From Chlamydiales bacterium (GTDB taxonomy: Bacteria > Chlamydiota > Chlamydiia > Chlamydiales > JARBTQ01), in assembly GCA_029240075.1 (NCBI GenBank), contig JARBTQ010000006.1:36610-100609 (forward strand): DNA of 64,000 nt, in the 5' to 3' direction. The translations under genes were made by a program, and so were the position numbers. The notes under the pieces were generated by a model that was not told where the DNA came from, made no database searches, and saw nothing but the letters and a program-made list of their open reading frames with translations. Every line of letters begins with the position of its first letter. Position 1 is the first letter of the stretch. Below, in pieces: positions 42,862-50,439 of the stretch.

Positions 42862-45693
42862 ATGAGGACCTTAATGCTAAGTCGAAGAATTACTATTATA
42901 TGTCTCAGTCTGTTGTATGCTACTTCCCTTATTGCGGAAGTAGCTAGTCCACAAGAAGAAGAGGTTCTTCATTTTCGTCGTATCATTGAGTTTGTCAGAG
43001 ACCAAGAGTACATTTTTGCTCATAATGAAATAAAAGAATTTTTGGCAAAGTACCCTCAAAGTAAGTTTGCCAGTAATCTTTATCTTGCTCTAGGTGATAT
43101 TGCCATTAAAGGTAGGGATTACGAAAAAGCATTAGAATCTTATAATAAAGTTTCCTCCGAAGAATTAAAGGGAAAAGCTTTTTTAAAAAAGATCTACAGC
43201 CATTATGAGCAACAAGCTTACACTCAACTAGTCACAGAGTCCTCAGCCGATTTATCAGCTCTTACTTTCACCCAAGATGAAAAGGCTTTATTAAACTTAT
43301 ACCGTGCACACTCTTACTTTCAACTGGGGCAACAAGCTCAAATAGATGCGGAAAGGAAAAAGTACTACATAATAGCTGATGAGATTTATACGGAGCTTTA
43401 TGGCAGTCCTTATGAAGAAAATGCTAAATCCCGTCAAATCCAAATAGCTAAAGTCTATAACGAATATAAAAAAGCTGCAGCTTTATACCTTGACCTGATA
43501 ATTATGCATCCTGAGAAGAAAGAGGAATTATTAATAGGAGCTAGCTCTGTTCAAATCAAATACGATACAAAGCTAGCGCTAGGTAGTTTAGAAGAGGCAC
43601 TTAATCTTAATGGGCGTCTGAAAGGGGAGGTTGCATTTCGAATTGCTGAGATCCTCTATCAAACAAAAGATTACCAGACTATTCTTGAAAGATATAGTGA
43701 GTTATCCGACTCTATACAAACTGTTAATCAGAAAGCAAATTTTAATTTTTTTGCAGGAGCTAGTGCTTTCGAATTAGCAAGATATGAAATAGCTACTATC
43801 TATCTCAGCCAGGCAGTTAGTACAGAAACTCTAAATCCATCTCAACAAAGATATACTTTGTCAAAGCTGACTTTAGCCTATTACTATGCAGAAAACTATT
43901 TAAGGGCTATAGAATCAGCGGTTCGATTCGTAGAGGCTTATCCTGATTCTTCTGAGTTACCTTTAATATTGCTTTTTAAAGGGCTGAGCTATAGAGATCA
44001 AGGTGATTTAGAAAACGCTATAAAAACCTTAGAAGTGATTATTAATACATATCCTCATTTTGAACAGATGGAGTTTTGTGAGTTTGAGCATCATCGTCTT
44101 GTCTTTCAGCTAAAGCTTTGGCAACAAAGTAGAAATCTATTTTTAGATTTTGCTCATACCTTTCCACAAAGCATTGCAACTCCAAAGGCTATCAAGTATG
44201 TAGTCCAGTCTTCAGAATTGTATGCTCAATCAGTCGCGCAGGAGGATCCTCACATTATTCAAGTCGCATTGCAACAATTAGCTGCTGATATTGAGTTTGC
44301 CCTTTCACAACCTGAAATATTTGATACTCAGGAAAGACAAAAATACCTTTTTAAGCTATCTAAGCTAAACTATGACACTGGGCATTATGCACAAGCGATT
44401 GAAATACTCATGCAATACTTGCGAAACTATCCATTAGATCCTTCTAAATACCAAGTTCATTTACTGCTAGCATTATCGTATCAGCATGATGCTCAAGAAA
44501 AAGAAGCCGCAGCTTTTCATTTTGAAAAGACTATAGAACTTGCACCCCATTTAGAAGAAATAAGCAAAGTGCATTTAGAGCTATTTCTTCTTTACTACCA
44601 ATTATCCCAAGAGACGGAGGGATTAGGAAAAAAAGAACAACTCTTATCTCAAGCAGCACAAAACCTTTATAATGTAGTTATTCACCAAAAGGAATTAGTA
44701 CAGGATCAGAATCTACTTTGGTTAGCATCCTATTACTATCAACAAGTTGCTAATTACGTTGAATTAGATTGGAAGCATGACTTGTCGAATCACCCGTTGA
44801 AGCAACAGGCAAATCGTTCTATAGATCTTTACAAAACTTACCTGGGTAGCAATAAACTAAAGGAATCTTTCTATAACTCTAAAGAGATAGAGGGCAAGCC
44901 AATTATAGAAACTGTATTCTTAAATTTTGCACGTTTATTGAGTTGGTTGCTACATGAGCAGGATGCAATACATACTTTAAAAGAACTAACAAATTTATAT
45001 GGAACTCATCCAGATTGGCAATGGAAAGAGCAAGTTAAAACCTTTTCTATCTTAGCAGATCTTTATTATAAACAAGGTTTGAAAGCAGAAGCTTTAGATG
45101 CCTACAAACAAATCAGATCAAAAGCAGTTTACGGTCCAGTAAGCGAATCTTATGAATATGCACAGCTGCAAATAGCGCGTCTATCGTTTGAACTGTTACC
45201 AAAAGAGAAGCAACTTACCGAAGACGCTGAAAACTTTGAAATATTAAAAGAACTGAAGTCTCTGCAAGTTAGAAAAATGTTGCAGAATGAACCTATACAT
45301 TTAGAAGCTGCTTTAGACTATGTCGAGATTAGGAGTGTTTTGTATCCGCAAGAACTACAAGAGGAGCAGCGTTTAAAGCTATTAAAATCGGTTAAGCAAC
45401 ACTTTACACAACAAGATGATATATGGTCTAAAGATTACCATACAAGTCGCAAACTATTAAAAGATAAAGATAAAATTTATCAAGCTTACATGTTGCTAAT
45501 AGATGGACAAATAGCCCAAATAGAAGCTACAATAGCAATGCAGAAGGGTGATAAGGAGCGAGCTCGCTTAAATTATGAAGCAGCGAAAGCAGGGTTTAAA
45601 GAGATTCTTTTCGGAGAACTTGGAGTATCAGCTTATCTAACACACAAGACCAAAGCTTGCTATGAGAAGCTACTATTAAATACTATTCAATAA
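42862..45693 (+). CDS. Periplasmic TPR protein, 943 residues
   Basis: It begins with a signal peptide (RRITIICLSLLYATSLIA, cut near residue 30). The rest is tetratricopeptide helix pairs: examples are FASNLYLALGDIAIKGRDYE, PLILLFKGLSYRDQGDLENA and YLFKLSKLNYDTGHYAQAIE. TPR arrays act as scaffolds for protein complexes. A GAGAGGG precedes the ATG. The next gene encodes a membrane-anchored VWA protein, and a second TPR protein of similar style at 58546 heads an ExbB/ExbD set. The two probably serve related envelope machineries; this is inference. Confidence 0.8.
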   Translation: MRTLMLSRRITIICLSLLYATSLIAEVASPQEEEVLHFRRIIEFVRDQEYIFAHNEIKEFLAKYPQSKFASNLYLALGDIAIKGRDYEKALESYNKVSSEELKGKAFLKKIYSHYEQQAYTQLVTESSADLSALTFTQDEKALLNLYRAHSYFQLGQQAQIDAERKKYYIIADEIYTELYGSPYEENAKSRQIQIAKVYNEYKKAAALYLDLIIMHPEKKEELLIGASSVQIKYDTKLALGSLEEALNLNGRLKGEVAFRIAEILYQTKDYQTILERYSELSDSIQTVNQKANFNFFAGASAFELARYEIATIYLSQAVSTETLNPSQQRYTLSKLTLAYYYAENYLRAIESAVRFVEAYPDSSELPLILLFKGLSYRDQGDLENAIKTLEVIINTYPHFEQMEFCEFEHHRLVFQLKLWQQSRNLFLDFAHTFPQSIATPKAIKYVVQSSELYAQSVAQEDPHIIQVALQQLAADIEFALSQPEIFDTQERQKYLFKLSKLNYDTGHYAQAIEILMQYLRNYPLDPSKYQVHLLLALSYQHDAQEKEAAAFHFEKTIELAPHLEEISKVHLELFLLYYQLSQETEGLGKKEQLLSQAAQNLYNVVIHQKELVQDQNLLWLASYYYQQVANYVELDWKHDLSNHPLKQQANRSIDLYKTYLGSNKLKESFYNSKEIEGKPIIETVFLNFARLLSWLLHEQDAIHTLKELTNLYGTHPDWQWKEQVKTFSILADLYYKQGLKAEALDAYKQIRSKAVYGPVSESYEYAQLQIARLSFELLPKEKQLTEDAENFEILKELKSLQVRKMLQNEPIHLEAALDYVEIRSVLYPQELQEEQRLKLLKSVKQHFTQQDDIWSKDYHTSRKLLKDKDKIYQAYMLLIDGQIAQIEATIAMQKGDKERARLNYEAAKAGFKEILFGELGVSAYLTHKTKACYEKLLLNTIQ

Positions 45694-45797
45694 GTCTTTT
45701 TCGAACTTTTTTGCAGAGTTCTATTGGAGTAAACGATAGAGAGCGTATATGAGAGATCTAACTTATTAAAAACTGATCTATAGATAAGTGATAATAT

Positions 45798-47738
45798 ATG
45801 AATCAATACCCTGTTTTTGAACACCGTTTTTTATTTTATTTTACATTAGGCGTAGCTGTATTTCTGCACGGAAGCATGCTTTATCTTTTGCAGGATATGC
45901 CTATTACTTATACCTTTTCGTCTAAAGGCTATGCGCTTTCGGGCAATCTTTTAACAGAACAGGAAAGTAAGTTAAAGCAATTACAGGAACAAAAGCGACA
46001 AGAACAGGTTGCGCAGCTATTGACACAATTAAAAGATGGGGCTAAGCAAGCTACTCTACAAAATACATCTAACGAACGTGTACAGCCTATTTTAAGATCT
46101 GACAATGACCACAAACTAACAACCATATTGCCTTCAAACGAACTTACTATCCCTAATCTAGAAGAACTAGCATTAAATAATGAAGCCTTGAATTTTAATT
46201 TTGATAATGGGGCACTAGCTTCAACCTCCTTACTGCCAACAACCACTTTATTTGATGAACCTAAAATTGACTTTAGCATCCAGAGTGACTTAACGCAAAC
46301 CTTAGCATCAAAGATCAATCCAGAACTAGATTTAGAAAAAGGATTACTCGAAGTCCCAACTTCTAGCATAAGTACAATAGCTGTACTTCCTCAAGCTAGT
46401 GCAGAGTTAAGAAAATTTCAATTAGCAGAAGTTGCTCCTTCAGCGCAAGCAAGTTCTATCGGGGAATTAGCAAATGAATTGAACATTTCAGGAGTCCCTT
46501 TCGCTAACAGCACTCGTAATGAAGGTGATTCTTATTGGCATGGGATAGGCTTACATGATGAAACACAGCTTTTTCCTTCTGAGCAAATTACCCAGCAGAA
46601 GGAGAGTTCTATTTTAGAATCTTTGCTAGAACAGCAAAATTTATCACAACTTCCTGATAACAATAAAGTTCATCTTCCTCTTGTGCCATCTGAATCAGAA
46701 ACAATTGCTGGGAGCCATGATTTTAATGTAAAAGTGGAATATCTGGTTCGCTCAGATAAAAAGGGGTATCTATTCAAAATTATCTTAGAACCAAAAAAAG
46801 ATGTCTCATTCAAGAAAATACGACAAAACTTATTCTTTTTATTGGATCGTTCCCATTCTATAAATAAAAACAGGTACGAATTGTCGAAAGAAGCTATCAA
46901 ACAGGCTTTAACAATTGCTTTACCGCAAGATAGATTCAATATTTTAGTATTTGACGAATCAGTAACAGCGCTATCTACAGACCCGCTTGAATGTACTCCT
47001 GATAACTTAGAAAAAGCAAAAATTTTCTTAGAGGGTGAAGCACATGGGGGCGTTCTTGCTTCCACCGAGCTGTATGCATCGTTAGATAAGATAGTTCCTA
47101 AGGAGGTTGCTCCCGATGAAGTAAACACAGCTATTTTATTATCTGATGGAGATACCTACTTAAGTCGAGAAGAGCAACGCTTAACAATCAAAAGGTGGAC
47201 AGACAAGAATCAAGGAAAAGTCTCTTTATACAGTATTGCATGTGGACAAAGAGACAACTTAGCTTTGCTTGATGTTCTCAGTAGCTTTAACAAGGGGCAA
47301 CTTGTTTATGCCAATCAGGAGAGTTTAGTAAGCAAGGGCCTAAGTTCTCTTTTGCAGCAGATCAAGACGCCAGTAGCCAAGGATATCAAAGTAAGTGCTA
47401 TAGCAAGCGACCACCAAACTCGTCTTAGCTTATATCCTAGTAACTATCAGATCCCAAATCTTTATTTTGAAAAGCCTTTGGTGATCTATGGTAGTATTAA
47501 CGAACCAAAAGATTTCTATCTTTTTCTGCAAGGGAAATACTACGATAAATGGGTTGACATCAAACAGAAAATTACCTTTAAGGAGGCGGCGCAAGGGCAA
47601 CCTTTTATAGAGAAAGAGTGGACTAAGCAAAGAGCTTACGAGTACTATGAGCATTACTTAGAGACAGGTAAAACAGAATACTCTCGTGCAGCTAAACACT
47701 TATTACAATCGATTAAATACCCTGTAGCTTTTGAATGA
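45798..47738 (+). CDS. Membrane-anchored VWA-domain protein
   Basis: A 646-residue protein. It has a TonB-like N-terminal anchor (about residues 10-32, RFLFYFTLGVAVFLHGSMLY), a long Gln/Leu-rich linker (about 45-300), and a von Willebrand A domain (about 345-530). The metal site (MIDAS) is complete: FFLLDRSHSINKNR gives DxSxS, ASTELYASL gives the threonine, and ILLSDGDTYLS gives the aspartate. A short helical tail follows. The anchor-plus-linker plan resembles TolA/TonB, with the VWA in place of a TonB domain. It lies downstream of a TPR gene, probably co-transcribed. It likely binds a protein partner in the periplasm. Confidence 0.78.
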   Translation: MNQYPVFEHRFLFYFTLGVAVFLHGSMLYLLQDMPITYTFSSKGYALSGNLLTEQESKLKQLQEQKRQEQVAQLLTQLKDGAKQATLQNTSNERVQPILRSDNDHKLTTILPSNELTIPNLEELALNNEALNFNFDNGALASTSLLPTTTLFDEPKIDFSIQSDLTQTLASKINPELDLEKGLLEVPTSSISTIAVLPQASAELRKFQLAEVAPSAQASSIGELANELNISGVPFANSTRNEGDSYWHGIGLHDETQLFPSEQITQQKESSILESLLEQQNLSQLPDNNKVHLPLVPSESETIAGSHDFNVKVEYLVRSDKKGYLFKIILEPKKDVSFKKIRQNLFFLLDRSHSINKNRYELSKEAIKQALTIALPQDRFNILVFDESVTALSTDPLECTPDNLEKAKIFLEGEAHGGVLASTELYASLDKIVPKEVAPDEVNTAILLSDGDTYLSREEQRLTIKRWTDKNQGKVSLYSIACGQRDNLALLDVLSSFNKGQLVYANQESLVSKGLSSLLQQIKTPVAKDIKVSAIASDHQTRLSLYPSNYQIPNLYFEKPLVIYGSINEPKDFYLFLQGKYYDKWVDIKQKITFKEAAQGQPFIEKEWTKQRAYEYYEHYLETGKTEYSRAAKHLLQSIKYPVAFE

Positions 47739-47753
47739 GGAATCACAGACACC

Positions 47754-48359
47754 ATGCGTATCTCAACAGGTAAATTCCGTTTTCGCGACCTTTTTGTTCC
47801 TAAAAATGAGGATGTGACTCGTCCAACTTCCAATAGGTTGCGACAAGCTTTATTCAACATCTGTCAATATCATATTGAGGGAGCCCGTTTCTTAGATCTC
47901 TTTGCTGGAAGTGGAGCCATGGGATTTGAAGCGTTAAGTAGGGGCGCTGCTACAGCAACCTTTATCGATAATAGTAAAGAGGCTTTTCATTGTATTCAGC
48001 GCAATATTGATTTGCTTGGAGTCAAGCAAGAGACTACGGTGCTTTTAGGTGATGCTGCGGCAATGCTTAAACGATTAGGAAAGCAAAAACATTTATTTGA
48101 TATCATTTATATCGATCCCCCTTATCGTCTAACTTTAGGGACAGAGCAAGAGCCCTCTTTCTGCACGCAGGTCTTAAGACTCATTGATAAGTTGGAAATT
48201 TTGCAACCTGAAGGGTTTCTTTTTATTGAACGTGCAAAAGATAATCTAGAACCTATCCCAGCAGATTTGCAGCATCTCCACCTGTATGAACAACGGGAGA
48301 TGGGCAAAGCTGCTTTGGAGCAATACCGCTATAAAAATCTTATTAAATCGCTAGCATAG
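47754..48359 (+). CDS. rsmD: 16S rRNA (guanine966-N2)-methyltransferase RsmD
   Basis: A 201-residue class I methyltransferase. The N-terminal TSNRLRQALFNI matches the RsmD signature (RPTxxxxREALFN). The SAM-binding loop is FLDLFAGSGAMGFEALSRGA, and the catalytic motif is YIDPPYRL. It methylates G966 of 16S rRNA during 30S assembly. It starts 15 bases after the VWA gene and shares its strand. A partial repeat of its 3' end lies at 48498-48566. Confidence 0.92.
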   Translation: MRISTGKFRFRDLFVPKNEDVTRPTSNRLRQALFNICQYHIEGARFLDLFAGSGAMGFEALSRGAATATFIDNSKEAFHCIQRNIDLLGVKQETTVLLGDAAAMLKRLGKQKHLFDIIYIDPPYRLTLGTEQEPSFCTQVLRLIDKLEILQPEGFLFIERAKDNLEPIPADLQHLHLYEQREMGKAALEQYRYKNLIKSLA

Positions 48360-48497
48360 TTGCTTTATCAGCTGATCTATTTGAACCTTTGTAAAAAATA
48401 TTTTGCACAAAATCTGTTTTATCTTTTTTAGACTGCGTTTGATGAAGAGTCAAAGCAATCTTAATACTTTTCCCATTTCCAATTATATGAGTAATAG

Positions 48498-48566
48498 GAG
48501 ATGAGCAGAACCGTATTGAAGCAATACCTTTATAAGAATTTACATAGAATTTTTAAGAGCACTTAG
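48498..48566 (+). pseudogene. Fragment resembling the RsmD C-terminus
   Basis: Read in the plus strand this stretch encodes EMSRTVLKQYLYKNL, which aligns without gaps to EMGKAALEQYRYKNL at the end of the intact RsmD 140 bases upstream; nine of fifteen residues agree. It has no start of its own and overlaps the end of the minus-strand ankyrin gene. It is best read as the tail of an old rsmD duplicate. Confidence 0.5.
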
Positions 48567-50201
48567 ATTTCTAATCATAGAACTTAAGTGAACTCTTGCG
48601 AAAATCACCTTCTTTAGAGCCTGATCTAGCGATTGAAAGCTTTCGCGAGCCTTATCTATTGTTGATAAATCAATACCTGACAGCCCTAAAGTTGTTAAGC
48701 TCATATCAAATGTAGGACGAATTGCAAAACCTTCTAATTTTTTATGTTGATTATTTTTAGAGTGAAAGGCTGTATAGGGGTGGATACTTTGAACCTGACA
48801 AGAATTTGGGTCTGAAGGGGATAATCGATCTTCTATATCCCAAGAGCCTAAATAAATAGGTCCTGTAAATAAAATTCTTCCTATCGTTTCATCATCTGTG
48901 GAAGTCACATGAGGATAAGCATATTCCATGTGGAACTTTTTATCATCCTCACCTTTTTTGTGAGTCCAAAATAAACGATTGTAGTGGTCAAATTGTAATG
49001 TTAAAGGGGGGGGCTGACTATCAATAGAGTAGTTATCTAGAGTGTCTGTAGAGGCAATGGTTATCCTATGGGTATGATACGGCGTAGATTCTATCCAACT
49101 TAAGAACTTCCCATTGGGTGAAATTGCCAGCAATTTTAAAGTAGAGCCCTTGATGGGAAGAGTGATTAATGTCGTATGGTCATTAGAGTTGTATATATTA
49201 TTCGCAATTACTTCTATTTCGTTGTTATCACGCACACAAAGGTGGTAAAATAGATCTTTATGTACACTAAAAATAGGAAGAGTTTTTACAGAAGAAATGT
49301 CTATGCCTTCCCACTTTGAATGACGTCCCTTTCCATAATCAAAAGTTAAATTTTCTTGGTCTAAAAGTGCAATTTTAAACTTATCTCGATCCGAAGATAA
49401 AGCAGATAAAATCCAAATTCTATTTTCTTCGTCGAGTCTAAACGAAGCTGTATGGCATTCTTCAGAGGAAAAAGGGTTGTAAGTCAATAAGTTAGTTTTA
49501 AGTTCTAATCGCATAAGAGTTTGCTTTTGGTAAATATCTAACTCAGGATAGCTATCTTGAGCTAAGTAAAATAGATATCGTCCATTCGCACTAAAGCAGT
49601 AACTTTTATGATCTAGAGTAAAAGCATTTCTAGAAGTAAAAGCATAAGGAATTTTATTAGCAGAAATATGACCAGAGGAAAGGTTTAAATCCAATTTCTG
49701 AATGCTTTTACTGTCAAAGTTCATATATGCGAGCGTCTGTAACTCTGAGCTCCAATAGCTCAAACTAGAATAAGAGAGTGGATTTAAATTGTTAAAATAT
49801 TGCCTTTGCAGCTCACGACATATTGATCCTTTAATGAGGTATTGCGCTTTTATATTCAAATGTTTCCTATCTTGTTCCGTTTGGGTCGCATCTAAAGCTA
49901 TTATGGTATCTGTCTTGATCTCTTCAATATGCTTCATTACTGAAGTAAGTCTATTATCTATATTTGCTAGATAGCTTATACTGTTTTCTGGGTGGGGAAA
50001 ATCTCTTAGCTTAAATGAAGAATTTTTTCCAGAAGAGTCTATTTCAGAACCATTCTTCAATAATTTTAGAACAGAAGCATGCGTTTTAATAATGGTTTCA
50101 TCTAAATCATGGAGTCTATCAAGAGGTGTTTTTCCAAATGCATCTTTTTCAGCGCAACTGAAACCGTTTTTTGATGAGTAATTTAAGCGCTTCTTCTTCA
50201 C
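48540..50201 (-). CDS. Flagellin-core/propeller part of frameshifted ankyrin protein
   Basis: The larger part of a gene whose start is at 50409. Its first residues continue an ankyrin repeat (NGFSCAEKDAFGKTPLDRL) from the upstream fragment in another frame, so the two are one gene of about 622 residues. After the ankyrin part comes a helical stretch (SYLANIDNRLTSVMKHIEEI, with DATQT and SYW further on) that aligns with the flagellin D1 stretch AYLSVADSHIQKVYEVLDRM. A propeller-like region follows (SANGRYLFYLAQ, DEENRIWILSA, SPNGKFLSWIE). The tail (LGLSGIDLSTIDKARESF, ARVHLSSMIRNLSALKNS) aligns with the flagellin C-terminal D1. Flagellin D0 is absent at both ends. Probably an effector; function unknown. 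Confidence 0.75.
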   Translation of the reverse strand: MKKKRLNYSSKNGFSCAEKDAFGKTPLDRLHDLDETIIKTHASVLKLLKNGSEIDSSGKNSSFKLRDFPHPENSISYLANIDNRLTSVMKHIEEIKTDTIIALDATQTEQDRKHLNIKAQYLIKGSICRELQRQYFNNLNPLSYSSLSYWSSELQTLAYMNFDSKSIQKLDLNLSSGHISANKIPYAFTSRNAFTLDHKSYCFSANGRYLFYLAQDSYPELDIYQKQTLMRLELKTNLLTYNPFSSEECHTASFRLDEENRIWILSALSSDRDKFKIALLDQENLTFDYGKGRHSKWEGIDISSVKTLPIFSVHKDLFYHLCVRDNNEIEVIANNIYNSNDHTTLITLPIKGSTLKLLAISPNGKFLSWIESTPYHTHRITIASTDTLDNYSIDSQPPPLTLQFDHYNRLFWTHKKGEDDKKFHMEYAYPHVTSTDDETIGRILFTGPIYLGSWDIEDRLSPSDPNSCQVQSIHPYTAFHSKNNQHKKLEGFAIRPTFDMSLTTLGLSGIDLSTIDKARESFQSLDQALKKVIFARVHLSSMIRNLSALKNSM

Positions 50202-50409
50202 CGCAAATCACAGCTATATGAACCAGAGATAGTTTGTAAGGTGTGAGCTTAACCTTAAGAGCTTCGGATGATCCCTCTTTATAAGTATGAATTAGCTTTT
50301 TGAATAAATTTCTATCAAACTTTTTAACAATATGGTAGGCAAGTAAATCGCTTTGAGCAGCTTCCTCGAAATAAGGGAGTAAGCTATCACGAGTAATTAT
50401 GGGGTTCAT
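50149..50409 (-). CDS. Ankyrin N-terminal fragment, frameshifted from 48540-50201
   Basis: An 86-residue frame that holds the true start of the ankyrin-flagellin-like gene. LSLVHIAVICGEEEALKLLI is the first half of an ankyrin repeat, and its second half is in the next frame. Removing one A from the run of six (plus-strand T run 50167-50172) gives LLIKNGFSCAEKDAFGKTPL, a textbook repeat. AAAGG precedes the ATG. It begins 30 bases after the BTB gene stop, so the two are probably one operon. The shift may be a sequencing error, a real mutation or programmed slippage. Confidence 0.7.
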   Translation of the reverse strand: MNPIITRDSLLPYFEEAAQSDLLAYHIVKKFDRNLFKKLIHTYKEGSSEALKVKLTPYKLSLVHIAVICGEEEALKLLIKKRFQLR

Positions 50410-50439
50410 AAATTTTACCTTTTTATAAAAAATAGATAA

